Position numbers and translations under genes: made by a program
The notes under the pieces: model-generated
Told to the model about the DNA's origin: nothing
Seen by the model: the letters and a program-made list of their open reading frames with translations, nothing else
Databases searched by the model: none
Shown here: piece by piece, positions 1-8,025 of the stretch
Layout: every line of letters begins with the position of its first letter
Position numbering within the stretch: position 1 is the stretch's first letter
Assembly (NCBI GenBank): GCA_008015155.1
Contig: SSFA01000012.1
Location: 124,001 to 188,000, forward strand
DNA length: 64,000 nt
Direction of reading: 5' to 3'
Source: Thiothrix sp.
GTDB lineage: Bacteria > Pseudomonadota > Gammaproteobacteria > Thiotrichales > Thiotrichaceae

Positions 1-425
1 GCGGTCAATTGGGTATACTTTTATGCGCTGGGTTTATGCTGTTTTCCGGTTTGAATTTATGGCTTTGGGGCGAGCAGATTGCCAGTTGGTATAGCAAAGA
101 CCTCGCTGTGGTACAAGCCGCTTCACACTTTTTATTGTTCGCAGCGTTATTCCAATTAGGCGATGGCATCCAAGTCAGCTCCGCAGGTGCCTTACGCGGC
201 TATAAGGACACACTCTATCCGATGCTGATTACCACCTTTTGTTATTGGGTGGTAGGCGTGGCTTTGGGCTGGTATTTAAGTCATTACACCAGTTTTGGCG
301 CCTCGGGTTTATGGATAGGCTTAGTGAGTGGCTTATTTATGGCAGCGCTCTTATTGGGCTTACGCTTTAATAGTTTAAGCAAAGGCTTAATTAATACGGC
401 TAGTAAGGAAACTGTACTTTCCTAA
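1..425 (+). CDS. MATE family multidrug efflux transporter, C-terminal part (5' end outside window)
   Basis: The reading frame is open to the left edge, so the TTG at position 9 is not a real start and the gene begins upstream. The visible ~140 residues hold about four hydrophobic membrane segments and the motifs ALRGYKDT and ASGLWIGL, which are typical of the C-terminal half of NorM-type MATE exporters. Such proteins sit in the inner membrane and expel cationic drugs in exchange for Na+ or H+. The substrate cannot be told from this fragment. The next gene follows after 49 bases on the same strand. Confidence 0.85.
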   Translation, partial: GQLGILLCAGFMLFSGLNLWLWGEQIASWYSKDLAVVQAASHFLLFAALFQLGDGIQVSSAGALRGYKDTLYPMLITTFCYWVVGVALGWYLSHYTSFGASGLWIGLVSGLFMAALLLGLRFNSLSKGLINTASKETVLS

Positions 426-474
426 GCCGACCAGCCTTTAATGCAGCCATAGGATTCAGATAGGCAGGCAACCC

Positions 475-1476
475 ATGAATAGATTGGCTAATACCGCATT
501 TTCGATGCTGGATTTAGTGCCGGTGCATGACAATGGCACACTAGCGCAAGCTTTTAATAATGCGGTGGAGCTGGCGCAACATTTAGACTCACTCGACTTT
601 ACGCGCTATTGGCTGGCGGAACATCACAATATTGACGGGATTGCCAGTGCCGCAACGCCAGTGTTGATTGGGCATATTGCCGGTAAAACCCAGAAGATTC
701 GTGTGGGTTCTGGTGGCATTATGTTGCCCAATCACGCCCCTTTAATCGTCGCGGAAAACTTTGGCACACTGGAAGCGCTTTATCCCAACCGGATTGATTT
801 AGGGATTGGGCGTGCGCCAGGCACGGATCAAGCCACTATGCGCGCGCTACGACGTGGTTCAGAGGGTGCAGAATACTTTCCTCAACAGCTGCAAGAATTA
901 CAGCACTACTTAAACCCCGCAGCTAAGCAAGCAGTCGTGGCGAATTCCGGCACGGCAAGCAATATACCTATTTGGTTGCTGGGCTCCAGTTTATTCAGCG
1001 CGCAACTCGCGGGGCAATTGGGTTTGCGCTATTCCTTTGCCTCGCATTTCGCACCGCGCTTATTGTTTGAGGCGATGCACACCTATCGCAGCCATTTTAA
1101 ACCGAGTGCCAGTTTAGCTAAGCCTTATTTCTCTTTAGGAGTGCCTCTCATAGTCGCACCTACCGATGAAGAAGCACGCTATTTAGCCACCACCAGCCAA
1201 CAGCGCATCCAAGCCCTGTTTAAGGGGCAGAGTGTGCGTTTAAAACCGCCCATAGAAAACATGGCGCAAGTCTGGAATTCGCCACAAGAAAAGCAAGCCG
1301 TGGATGCATTCTTATCCGCTGCGATTATTGGCTCACCGCAAACCGTACGCACTAAACTGGAAGCCTTTTTGGAAGCGACCCAAGCGAATGAACTGATTTT
1401 CGTTTGTGATATTTATGATAGTGAATTGCGTAAGCGTTCGTTTACGCTGGTAAATGAGTTGAGGCAGAGTGCTTAG
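475..1476 (+). CDS. LLM-class (luciferase-like) flavin-dependent oxidoreductase
   Basis: A 333-residue protein of the bacterial luciferase-like TIM-barrel family, close in layout to E. coli YhbW-type proteins. Visible family features are the N-terminal SMLDLVPV segment, the AEHHN stretch around residue 48 and RIDLGIGRAPG near residue 105, all expected in FMN-dependent members. A purine-rich AGGCAGG lies just upstream of the ATG. The substrate is unknown. The last 56 bases of this gene are found again, 82% identical, at 7968-8023, as a remnant of a second copy. Function at family level is certain; physiological role is not. Confidence 0.9.
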   Translation: MNRLANTAFSMLDLVPVHDNGTLAQAFNNAVELAQHLDSLDFTRYWLAEHHNIDGIASAATPVLIGHIAGKTQKIRVGSGGIMLPNHAPLIVAENFGTLEALYPNRIDLGIGRAPGTDQATMRALRRGSEGAEYFPQQLQELQHYLNPAAKQAVVANSGTASNIPIWLLGSSLFSAQLAGQLGLRYSFASHFAPRLLFEAMHTYRSHFKPSASLAKPYFSLGVPLIVAPTDEEARYLATTSQQRIQALFKGQSVRLKPPIENMAQVWNSPQEKQAVDAFLSAAIIGSPQTVRTKLEAFLEATQANELIFVCDIYDSELRKRSFTLVNELRQSA

Positions 1477-1510
1477 AGTTGTAGCGTGTTTTAAGCACAC
1501 CTCGATGTAT

Positions 1511-1529
1511 CAGCATCCACTTTTTGCAT
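1511..1529. repeat. 19-bp exact repeat, copy 1
   Basis: The 19 bases CAGCATCCACTTTTTGCAT are identical to 6399-6417, where they encode, on the minus strand, the start codon and first codons of the LysR gene. Here they lie in the non-coding gap behind the luciferase-like gene and read ATG-CAA-AAA-GTG-GAT-GCT on the minus strand, but the similarity stops there. Confidence 0.7.
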
Positions 1530-1629
1530 ATTCAGTATCAGGCTTGTGAGCTACTGCTGCATCACACCACCCTTTACTATAGCTCCTCCTTATATTTCGC
1601 GCCTTCAAGGGTCAGCACTGGAGAATGCT

Positions 1630-2070
1630 ATGTTAGCTCAATCTTTCCTTTTAAAAGTCTCAAGCGGTTTATTACTAGGGTGTTTAGCGGGGACAGTCTT
1701 CGCAGGGACACCAAGCCCCACGCCTAGCAAACCCCCTGTGATTACTCACCACATCTATCAAGCGGGTAAAGTCCTCACTTATAGCATTGCAGGCTATCGT
1801 ATTCAGATTGAGCTACTTTCGGATAAGCAAGTACGCTGGACCTATCTTGAAGCGCCAACTGCTGAAGAAAAAGGCAAAACGGCTTTAGAAAATACGGATC
1901 AAATTTCGATTCGTGAGGATTTAATCCTGATCGCTTGGACTGAAAAATCAGGCGCCCAAGTGGTCGATGTCTTTGATTTTGCCAATAAAACCCTCTATGC
2001 CAACTTCGTCATGCCCGATGGCAAACGTTATCAAAGTCAGGCGAGCTTTGATATTCAAGCCGCGCCCTAA
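1630..2070 (+). CDS. Secreted MoaF-related domain protein
   Basis: 146 residues from the ATG at 1630, chosen because it has a GGAGA ribosome site 5 bases upstream and starts directly with a signal peptide (hydrophobic stretch LLKVSSGLLLGCLAGTVFA). The mature part is a small beta-rich domain with the pattern Y...G..........W.Y......EGKTA-like (here EEKGKTA), D.I.IRED and IAWTEKSGAQVVDVFD, which resembles MoaF-like lipocalin-fold proteins. These may bind small ligands, but no reaction is established from sequence. An in-frame upstream start at 1546 would spoil the signal peptide. Spaced 29 bases before the NmrA-like gene, probably cotranscribed. Confidence 0.75.
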   Translation: MLAQSFLLKVSSGLLLGCLAGTVFAGTPSPTPSKPPVITHHIYQAGKVLTYSIAGYRIQIELLSDKQVRWTYLEAPTAEEKGKTALENTDQISIREDLILIAWTEKSGAQVVDVFDFANKTLYANFVMPDGKRYQSQASFDIQAAP

Positions 2071-2099
2071 ACTCATAGGCTTATCAACAGGAGCTTGAT

Positions 2100-2789
2100 A
2101 TGAAATTTGCTATTATTGGTGTCACGGGGCAAACCGGCTCGGCTGTTGCTAAACGACTCAAAGCCTCAGGCCATCAAGTGCGCGCCATTGTACGCACCTT
2201 GAAAAATGCTCAAGCCATGCAGCAACTCGGCTATGAAGCTGTTTTAGCCTCAGTAGAAGATTGGGCTGACTTAACCGCAGCTTTTGCAGGGGTGGATGGT
2301 GCTTATTTAATGAATCCGCCCGCCTACTACGCAGATGATATGTTCGCCAAAGCGCATGAGGTGCACGCACATCTACTCGCGGCTTTACAAAAATCAGGCG
2401 TACCGCATGCTGTAGCCTTATCTTCAGTGGGGGCACAACATGCCGCAGGCACGGGTAATATCTTAACGACTCACGATTTTGAGCAGCAGATTAAAGCCTC
2501 AGGTTTAAATATAAGTGTGCTTCGCGCCGCCAACTTTTTAGAAAATTGGACAGGCCCGATTGCCAAAGCGCAAACCGATGGGGTATTGCCCTCGATGTTT
2601 TTGCCGCTTGCTAAACAGTGGCTCATGGTATCTAGTCAAGATATTGGTGCGACGGCAGCTGATTTACTCATGGCGGGTGCAAGTGCTCCCGCACTCATTG
2701 AATTACATGGCCCCGAGCCTTACTCAGCTAAGGTGGTGGCTGTGTTAGCAGCCGCCGCCAGTTCATTGATAAAGAATCCTTTAAACTAG
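2100..2789 (+). CDS. NmrA-like NAD(P)-binding protein, probably C-terminally shortened
   Basis: Rossmann-fold protein of the atypical SDR (NmrA / NAD(P)H-binding) group: glycine-rich GVTGQTGSAVAKRL at the N-terminus, R33 region for NADP preference, and SSVGAQHA in mid-protein. AGGAG precedes the ATG. At 229 residues it is shorter than the usual ~280-300 of this family; the frame ends soon after the conserved ELHGPEPYS segment with a short unrelated tail. A frameshift or small deletion at the 3' end would explain this. These proteins act as reductases or redox sensors; the substrate is unknown. Confidence 0.8.
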   Translation: MKFAIIGVTGQTGSAVAKRLKASGHQVRAIVRTLKNAQAMQQLGYEAVLASVEDWADLTAAFAGVDGAYLMNPPAYYADDMFAKAHEVHAHLLAALQKSGVPHAVALSSVGAQHAAGTGNILTTHDFEQQIKASGLNISVLRAANFLENWTGPIAKAQTDGVLPSMFLPLAKQWLMVSSQDIGATAADLLMAGASAPALIELHGPEPYSAKVVAVLAAAASSLIKNPLN

Positions 2790-2797
2790 CGGGCTGT

Positions 2798-3196
2798 TTA
2801 CCCCCGTTTAGTTTCATGACTATCTTTCAGCACCAACTCCACAGTACTATTTTGATGTTTTGCTAATAGGGCTGCTTGCTTGGCGATCTCGGGGTAATAG
2901 TTGAGGCGCTCGACATATTTTTCGAGATACGCATCATTAACCTGCTGCATCATCTCGGCCAAATCACTAGGAATTTGCCCTTCAATGGCGACGCTTGTTC
3001 CGCTGACCTTCAAATAGCCAGCCTGGCCTTCTAGCAAAGCACTGCGCCAACTTTTTGGATGGAAAGCATACTGCCTACAAAACAGACGTTCATTGACTAC
3101 CACTACCCAAATATCTCTAAAACCATGCGTTTCTCCCACTTTGATTTGGCAGGTTTTTGCCTGATGGATTTGCTTGATCAGGTCGTCGTTGCTCAT
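2798..3196 (-). CDS. DUF2255 family protein
   Basis: 132 residues from the ATG at 3196 (an upstream in-frame start at 3280 would run into the SDR gene). The sequence has the DUF2255 pattern: an early ETHG-FRDIWVVVVNERLFCRQY strand pair and SWRSALLEGQAGYLKV, which place it in the small FMN-binding-like split-barrel proteins of unknown function. It is the last gene of a minus-strand set with the SDR and ABM genes upstream, and converges on the NmrA-like gene 8 bases away. A role as a minor flavin or nitroreductase-like partner is inference. Confidence 0.75.
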   Translation of the reverse strand: MSNDDLIKQIHQAKTCQIKVGETHGFRDIWVVVVNERLFCRQYAFHPKSWRSALLEGQAGYLKVSGTSVAIEGQIPSDLAEMMQQVNDAYLEKYVERLNYYPEIAKQAALLAKHQNSTVELVLKDSHETKRG

Positions 3197-3261
3197 AGTG
3201 CTTGCCCTTACTTTAGAAAAAATCCCCAACACTCTAAATGCCTTGAGGATGTTTAAACGCA

Positions 3262-4062
3262 TCAAACTTCGATAGTCCATTGGTTTTGTTGATATTCTTT
3301 ACACCATTGCTCCACCGCCGCTGGAAGCATAGTCCGAAATAAATGCTGCTCCGCTGGAATCACTTCGATCATTTTTGCGATCATTTCTTGGGGATCATAT
3401 TGACTTTCCGGGCTAGCCAGCCCGCCTTGAATATCCCTAAGTGGTTGTTCTGGTGTGAAGTGTTTAGCAGCGTCAAACCATTGATGGGCACTTTCATACA
3501 TGCGGTCATTAAAGCCCGTGCGGTAAGGACCCGGATTAATGGTCGCAACCGTAATACCTAGCGGTTTTAATTCATCGCGTAAGCACTGCGCTACCGCTTC
3601 CAAGGCATGTTTCGAAGCATTATAAGGCCCCAAAAATGGATAGGTAGAAAGCCCCGCCATAGAGGAAACAAACACGATTTTTCCTTGTTTGTTTGCCACC
3701 ATTTTCTTAATGAAAGCTTGGGTCAATTCCAAAGTCGCAAATACATTGGTCTCCATCACCTTGCGCAGTAAATGCACGGGAATCTCTGCCAAAGGCCCCG
3801 TTTCACCAATGCCCGCATTATTGACCAAAATATCTATGTCATAGCTTTGTGCATGTTGGCAGTCCATCGCATCGGTAATATCTAGTTTAATCACCCGTAG
3901 CTTATCTGAAACCTGCGCTTGTTGAGCTTCTGCTCTCAAGGCAGTGACTTGTTCCCATTGCATCACACCTGCAATAACCTGATGGCCTTTTTTAGCTAAG
4001 CCCAGTGCCGTGCCTTTTCCCAAGCCAGAACCAGCGCCTGTGATTAAGATGGTTTTACTCAT
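3262..4062 (-). CDS. Short-chain dehydrogenase/reductase (SDR)
   Basis: A classical SDR of 266 residues, started at 4062 because AAGGAA lies about 8 bases upstream. The cofactor motif TGAGSGLGKG, the structural NNAG, the catalytic Ser in FVSSMAG and the YNASK active-site motif (YxxxK) are all intact, so it should be an active NAD(P)-dependent oxidoreductase on an alcohol or carbonyl substrate. It lies 17 bases behind the ABM monooxygenase gene and 65 bases before DUF2255. The operon faces away from an AraC-type regulator that likely controls it. Confidence 0.9.
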   Translation of the reverse strand: MSKTILITGAGSGLGKGTALGLAKKGHQVIAGVMQWEQVTALRAEAQQAQVSDKLRVIKLDITDAMDCQHAQSYDIDILVNNAGIGETGPLAEIPVHLLRKVMETNVFATLELTQAFIKKMVANKQGKIVFVSSMAGLSTYPFLGPYNASKHALEAVAQCLRDELKPLGITVATINPGPYRTGFNDRMYESAHQWFDAAKHFTPEQPLRDIQGGLASPESQYDPQEMIAKMIEVIPAEQHLFRTMLPAAVEQWCKEYQQNQWTIEV

Positions 4063-4079
4063 TCGTTTTATTCCTTGAG

Positions 4080-4376
4080 TTAAATACGTTGCCATTTGGT
4101 GATTTCGGGTGCGCTTTCCAACAGTGCAGGCAATTGTTGCAAGGCCTCAATAAGGTGAGGTGTTTGCCAGTGCTGTGCTTCGGATGCGGCATCTTTCCAA
4201 AGCTCTAGTGAAGTGAATTCATTGTCGAGGGCGCTATTTTTTAGGTAGTTATAGCTAATGCAATGAGGTTCGTTTTGTAGGGTTTGAGTGATTAAGTTTT
4301 GCATCAAAGCCTGTGCGGCAGCGAGTTGATCCGGTTTGATGCGAAATTTGGCGGTCACGTACAAGGGTGCGTTCAT
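4080..4376 (-). CDS. Antibiotic biosynthesis monooxygenase (ABM) domain protein, putative quinol monooxygenase
   Basis: 98 residues forming a single ABM dimeric alpha/beta-barrel domain, with the usual start YVTAKFRIKPDQ, the CISYNYL strand (family: G..Y.l..), FTSLELWKD and a terminal amphipathic helix. Relatives include YgiN quinol monooxygenase and heme- or polyketide-modifying enzymes. ATG at 4376 was preferred to an upstream ATG at 4418. First gene of the operon ABM-SDR-DUF2255, which suggests joint handling of a reactive quinone, aldehyde or similar compound; this is inferred from gene context. Confidence 0.8.
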   Translation of the reverse strand: MNAPLYVTAKFRIKPDQLAAAQALMQNLITQTLQNEPHCISYNYLKNSALDNEFTSLELWKDAASEAQHWQTPHLIEALQQLPALLESAPEITKWQRI

Positions 4377-4560
4377 ACTGTGCTCTTTATTAGTCATTAT
4401 AAAAATGTGTACTAACACGGCCTGTTGCTCAGGCTGTTGGGTGCAGTATAGGTGCTGTTGTACAGAGCTAGGATGCCTAAAACGTGCTAAGATTTGCCTA
4501 AAACTGACAATAAATCCTTTTTTTGGGGAAATTGCAGGCTAAAAACTGCAAAATAGCATC

Positions 4561-5496
4561 ATGGATAATCAAGCACTCTTAGAACTGACTCAATCTTTAG
4601 TAACGCGGCAAAGTCAGGCACTCAGCCTAGCGGATGGCTTTTACGCCACGGCCTGTCCGCAAGTGCGATTGTTTTATCGAGCTTGTAAACCTACGCACTA
4701 CCCGATGCTTTATACGCCCGGTTTAGTCTTATTATTCTCGGGGCAAAAAACTGCACAGCTCGGCACGACCAAGTATGTTTATCACCGCGATCAAGGCTTA
4801 TTGCTCTCGGGTAGCTATCCGGTGTTGTGCCATGAGGTAGCCAGTGCCACAGCACCTTTAATAGGTATGCATATTCAACTAGAGCGCGGGCAAGTGGCGC
4901 AGTTGTTAAGCCAGATCGAGCAATTAAAACCAAAGATAAATTTGCTTAAGGCCAGCTCTCCAGCGCCACAAACGCCAAGCATGCTGACTTTTCCCATTAC
5001 GGCGGATATTCGGCTAGCGCTTTATCAGGTATTGCAGGTGTTGGGCGATGAAATAGCCGCGCAATTGTTTGCTGAAACCCTGATACAAGCCTTGATTTAT
5101 GTGCTGATTCAGCAGGCAGCGGTACACCGTTTTTTACAAGCTTGGGTTGCGCAAGATGGACGTTATGCGCAGTTTCTCAAGGCGACGGACTATATTCAAA
5201 GCCAGCTCGCTACCGCTCTCACGGTTCCTAGAATAGCCAGTCAAGCGGGCTTGAGTGTGGCAAGTTTGAACCGCGCTTTTAAGCACTATACCGCGCATAC
5301 GCCGATGCAATATGTGAAGAAATTGCGTCTCAGCAAAGCGCATAGCCAACTCACGCAAACAGCTTGCACGATTCAAACCGCGGCTTATGAGGTGGGCTAT
5401 GAAAGTGTTTCGCAATTTAGTCGTGAATACAGCCGCTTATTTGGTGCTCCGCCTCTGCGCCATCGGAATGAGCAAAACTCAAGACGCACTAACTAA
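4561..5496 (+). CDS. AraC family transcriptional regulator with AraC_N ligand domain
   Basis: 311 residues: an N-terminal cupin-like AraC_N domain (about 25-180, with LLLSGSYPVLCHE) and two C-terminal helix-turn-helix motifs (about 205-300, with LSVASLNRAFKHY and YEVGYESVSQFSREYSRLFG). It reads divergently from the ABM-SDR-DUF2255 operon across a 184-base gap, the usual arrangement for a regulator and its target. Its stop lies inside the 3' end of the convergent LysR gene (18-base overlap). No strong ribosome site is visible before the ATG, so the start is less certain than the domain call. Confidence 0.9.
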   Translation: MDNQALLELTQSLVTRQSQALSLADGFYATACPQVRLFYRACKPTHYPMLYTPGLVLLFSGQKTAQLGTTKYVYHRDQGLLLSGSYPVLCHEVASATAPLIGMHIQLERGQVAQLLSQIEQLKPKINLLKASSPAPQTPSMLTFPITADIRLALYQVLQVLGDEIAAQLFAETLIQALIYVLIQQAAVHRFLQAWVAQDGRYAQFLKATDYIQSQLATALTVPRIASQAGLSVASLNRAFKHYTAHTPMQYVKKLRLSKAHSQLTQTACTIQTAAYEVGYESVSQFSREYSRLFGAPPLRHRNEQNSRRTN

Positions 5497-6417
5497 CTGC
5501 TTAATGGTCCGACGTAACCATTGCAAACTCGGGTCACGATGCGCACGCTCATGCCAAATCAATAAATACCCAAAGGTCTCGCTTTCTGTTGGGAGTGGGA
5601 TGAGTTCAATCGGTAATTGCTGGCGATAGCGCTGTGCTAAGCGACTGGGTAGGGCAATAATTAAATCCGATTCCGCCACAATCATCGGAGCCGTGCTGAA
5701 ATACGGCAAGGATAAAGTCGGTTGCCCCATCGGCGCACCCAAGCGCTTTAAGACATTATCCCCCACATCCAAATGATTATTCGGATAACGCGCCACGATA
5801 TACCCACATGTCGCTGCTGCTGCTAATAACTCGGCCAAAGGGGCATTGGCAAATTCCAATAAGCGATGTCCTGCGCGCACCACCAAAACATAGCTTTCTT
5901 TAAATAATTCACTGGCATGAAAATCCTCTGGCAGCGGTGCATCAGCATAGAGCGCTAAATCCACTTGGCCATTTTCTAAATCCGCCAAGGTATCGGTTTT
6001 CCACGCCGAGGCTATTACATGGGTATACGGTGCTTGTTGCACCAGGGTGGAGGCCAGCGGAGTCAATACGGCTTGCGCCCCATAATCCGTAGTTGCCAGT
6101 TGAAAGGTACGCGCGCTAGTCGCGGGATCAAAATGAGTAGCCGCAAATACTCCTTCCGCCGCTGCTAAGGCTTTGGTGACTAAAGGCGCTAGGGTTTGTG
6201 CAAGCGGCGTTAATACATAACCGCGACTGGTGCGTACCAAGAGCGGATCATTTAAGGCTTTGCGTAATTTTGCCATGGTGCGACTCGCGGCAGGTTGGCT
6301 TAAGCCTAATAACTCACCACTGCGCGTCACACTTTGGGTTTGAATCAATGCCGCCAACATTCTCATGAGATTAAGATCGGTCAGCTGATTAAAGTCAGCA
6401 GCATCCACTTTTTGCAT
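5479..6417 (-). CDS. LysR family transcriptional regulator
   Basis: 312 residues from the ATG at 6417, which has AGGG nine bases upstream; the ATG at 6426 is a possible alternative but sits on that ribosome site. The winged helix-turn-helix is clear (SVTRSGELLGLSQPAASRTM, then LRKALNDPLLVRTSRGYVLT), followed by the two-lobed LysR substrate domain to about residue 300. It is divergent from the secreted SnoaL-like gene across 170 bases containing an inverted repeat at 6526-6544, so that gene is the natural target candidate. Confidence 0.92.
   Translation of the reverse strand: MQKVDAADFNQLTDLNLMRMLAALIQTQSVTRSGELLGLSQPAASRTMAKLRKALNDPLLVRTSRGYVLTPLAQTLAPLVTKALAAAEGVFAATHFDPATSARTFQLATTDYGAQAVLTPLASTLVQQAPYTHVIASAWKTDTLADLENGQVDLALYADAPLPEDFHASELFKESYVLVVRAGHRLLEFANAPLAELLAAAATCGYIVARYPNNHLDVGDNVLKRLGAPMGQPTLSLPYFSTAPMIVAESDLIIALPSRLAQRYRQQLPIELIPLPTESETFGYLLIWHERAHRDPSLQWLRRTIKQLVSAS
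6399..6417. repeat. 19-bp exact repeat, copy 2
   Basis: Identical to 1511-1529. In this copy it forms the start codon and codons 2-6 of the LysR gene on the minus strand, so this is the native copy and the one at 1511 the stray. Confidence 0.7.
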
Positions 6418-6525
6418 GCTCAACATCCCTGTATAGGTCTTTTCAGTAAGTTAGTAAATACCCAAAATTCAATCAATCTCTTTTTGAAAGGACGAGACGA
6501 TGCCCGATTTAAAACCCACTCTTAC

Positions 6526-6544
6526 AAACCTAAGGGCTAGGTTT
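6526..6544. promoter_or_regulatory. Inverted repeat between LysR and SnoaL-like genes
   Basis: Perfect 7-bp arms AAACCTA and TAGGTTT separated by five bases (AGGGC). It sits 44 bases before the start of the plus-strand gene in a divergent LysR intergenic region, so it could be a LysR operator or a leader hairpin. No consensus promoter was assigned. Confidence 0.35.
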
Positions 6545-6587
6545 ACTCATGGCTATCAATATTCAATTAACCTTTGGAATAACTGTG

Positions 6588-7103
6588 ATGAAACAATCCT
6601 TATTGACCCTAGCCACGACCGTGTTGGCTTCTAATGTCATGTTTACCCAAGCCTATGCTGCCACAGAATGCGGTGCGCCCTTGCCTGAAGCCGAATCGAT
6701 CGCTTTGGTAAAGAATTTCTATGAAGCCTTTAGTAACCAGAAAAAAGAGCAATTGGATGTGGTATTAGCCAAGGATTGGATAGATATCCCGATGTCACCC
6801 GGCCAACAGCCTGGTTTGGAGGGGATGAAAGGCGCGATGGATTTTTATAATGCAAGCTTCTCTGACTTTAAAGCTACCAATGAAGATTTCATTGTCCAAG
6901 GCAATAAAGTCGTAGTGCGCTCCACGATCACTGCCACCCAAAAAGGTGAGTTTGCGACGATTCCAGCTTCGAATAAACCGATTGAAATCATGGCGATTGA
7001 TATCCATGAACTTTGCAACGGCAAAGTCGTGAAAACCTGGCATGTAGAAGATTGGTTAAATGGCCTGTTTGCAATGGGCGCATTACCCTTGAAAAAGAAC
7101 TAA
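6588..7103 (+). CDS. Secreted SnoaL/NTF2-like (ester cyclase family) protein
   Basis: 171 residues from the ATG at 6588 (GGAA lies upstream; an in-frame ATG at 6549 would place extra residues before the signal peptide). Residues 1-25 are a signal peptide ending near AYA-ATE. The mature part is a cone-shaped NTF2-like fold: VKNFYEAFSN, WIDIPMSPG, GLEGMKGAMDFY, then ADIHE-like AIDIHEL and the terminal HVEDWLNGLFAMGAL, which is typical of the polyketide-cyclase-like SnoaL group. Catalytic role uncertain; such exported versions may only bind ligands. Divergent from LysR, followed by a good terminator. Confidence 0.82.
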   Translation: MKQSLLTLATTVLASNVMFTQAYAATECGAPLPEAESIALVKNFYEAFSNQKKEQLDVVLAKDWIDIPMSPGQQPGLEGMKGAMDFYNASFSDFKATNEDFIVQGNKVVVRSTITATQKGEFATIPASNKPIEIMAIDIHELCNGKVVKTWHVEDWLNGLFAMGALPLKKN

Positions 7104-7118
7104 TCCTGCGTTGGTTTG

Positions 7119-7150
7119 GCCTGATCCGCTACATAGTGGCTCAGGCTTTT
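7119..7150 (+). terminator. Rho-independent terminator after the SnoaL-like gene
   Basis: Stem GCCTGA/TCAGGC at 7119-7124 and 7141-7146, continued inside by GCTAC/GTGGC with one wobble pair, followed by TTTT. It lies 15 bases behind the stop. Confidence 0.65.
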
Positions 7151-7178
7151 GATGGAAGTTAGATTGTATAGAGTGAAA

Positions 7179-7751
7179 ATGACGATGAGTTCTCAAACAC
7201 TGAGCAGCGCTCAACTCCAGCGTTTGCAACAAGCGACCCGTACGCATTTACGCCAACATGGTTGTGGGGCTTATACCTTTGAAGATGGTGCAGGTTTAAT
7301 CCAACTCGCCCAAACCTTACGCCCCCAACGAGTGTTAGAACTGGGCACAGCCTTGGGCTTTAGCGCTTGCTGTTTTGCCCAAGCTTCAGAGACCACCCAA
7401 GTCGACACCATTGAAGCGGATAGTGAACATGTACAACTGGCTCGCGAGCAGATTGCTAGTGTGGGCTTAAGAGATCGGATTACGGTGCATCATGGCTACT
7501 TCGAGGAGGTTCTACCCACCCTTAGCGCGGGCTATGATCTGGTGTTTTTTGATGGCTTTGAGCCGTCAATGGCTATTTTGTCCACTCTCAGAGAGAAGCT
7601 TGTGATAGGCGGCGTACTGGTGTGTGCGAATACGTCATTGTCTTCGGGGCGGGAGCGTCGAGCTCTGGAGAGTTATCTAAATGATAATAAGCTTTGGGAG
7701 AGAAAAGATTCGCTTGAGCAGGGTAGGACGTTGGTTAGAGTAAAGTGTTAA
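7179..7751 (+). CDS. O-methyltransferase-like class I SAM-dependent methyltransferase
   Basis: About 190 residues. SAM motif I is VLELGTALGFSA near residue 50, the acidic loop is DTIEAD, and YDLVFFDGF is motif IV, as in the small-molecule catechol/caffeoyl-CoA O-methyltransferase group. The start is uncertain: ATGs at 7152, 7179 and 7185 are all in frame; 7179 has GAGTG close by. It stands alone; the following 200 bases are non-coding. Substrate unknown. Confidence 0.82.
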   Translation: MTMSSQTLSSAQLQRLQQATRTHLRQHGCGAYTFEDGAGLIQLAQTLRPQRVLELGTALGFSACCFAQASETTQVDTIEADSEHVQLAREQIASVGLRDRITVHHGYFEEVLPTLSAGYDLVFFDGFEPSMAILSTLREKLVIGGVLVCANTSLSSGRERRALESYLNDNKLWERKDSLEQGRTLVRVKC

Positions 7752-7967
7752 TTTAGGGTAACATTCAACTATTTTCTCAATCGCTTTAGAGAGATTAGTT
7801 AGGAGTTTAGCTTATACAAGTGCTAGTTAAGCGCAAGTACTATCAGCGAAAAATCTTATTATTTATATCTTTCAAATCCTGACTTTGCCCTAACACACTA
7901 ATATGCATAAGCATCTTCGATAACGCAGCCCTCCCAGTCAACAGCTTTGGCTTGCATAGTTATTATA

Positions 7968-8023
7968 GTGAATTGTGTCAACGTTCGTTTGCACTAGTGA
8001 ATGAGTTGAAGCAGGGTGGTTAG
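7968..8023 (+). pseudogene. Remnant 3' end of a second luciferase-like oxidoreductase gene
   Basis: These 56 bases align without gaps to the last 56 bases of the luciferase-like gene (1421-1476) with 46 identities. Read in that frame they give SELCQRSFALVNELKQGG and a stop, against SELRKRSFTLVNELRQSA in the intact gene. Weaker likeness extends about 20 bases upstream but the rest of 7752-7967 is unrelated non-coding sequence. It ends three bases before the VapC stop codon on the other strand. Confidence 0.75.
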
Positions 8024-8025
8024 TT

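Noticed and set aside
6500..6634. 44-codon frame with an AGGA ribosome site before the SnoaL-like gene
   Set aside because: It overlaps the signal-peptide region of that gene in another frame and its peptide is not recognisable; a leader frame cannot be excluded but nothing supports it.
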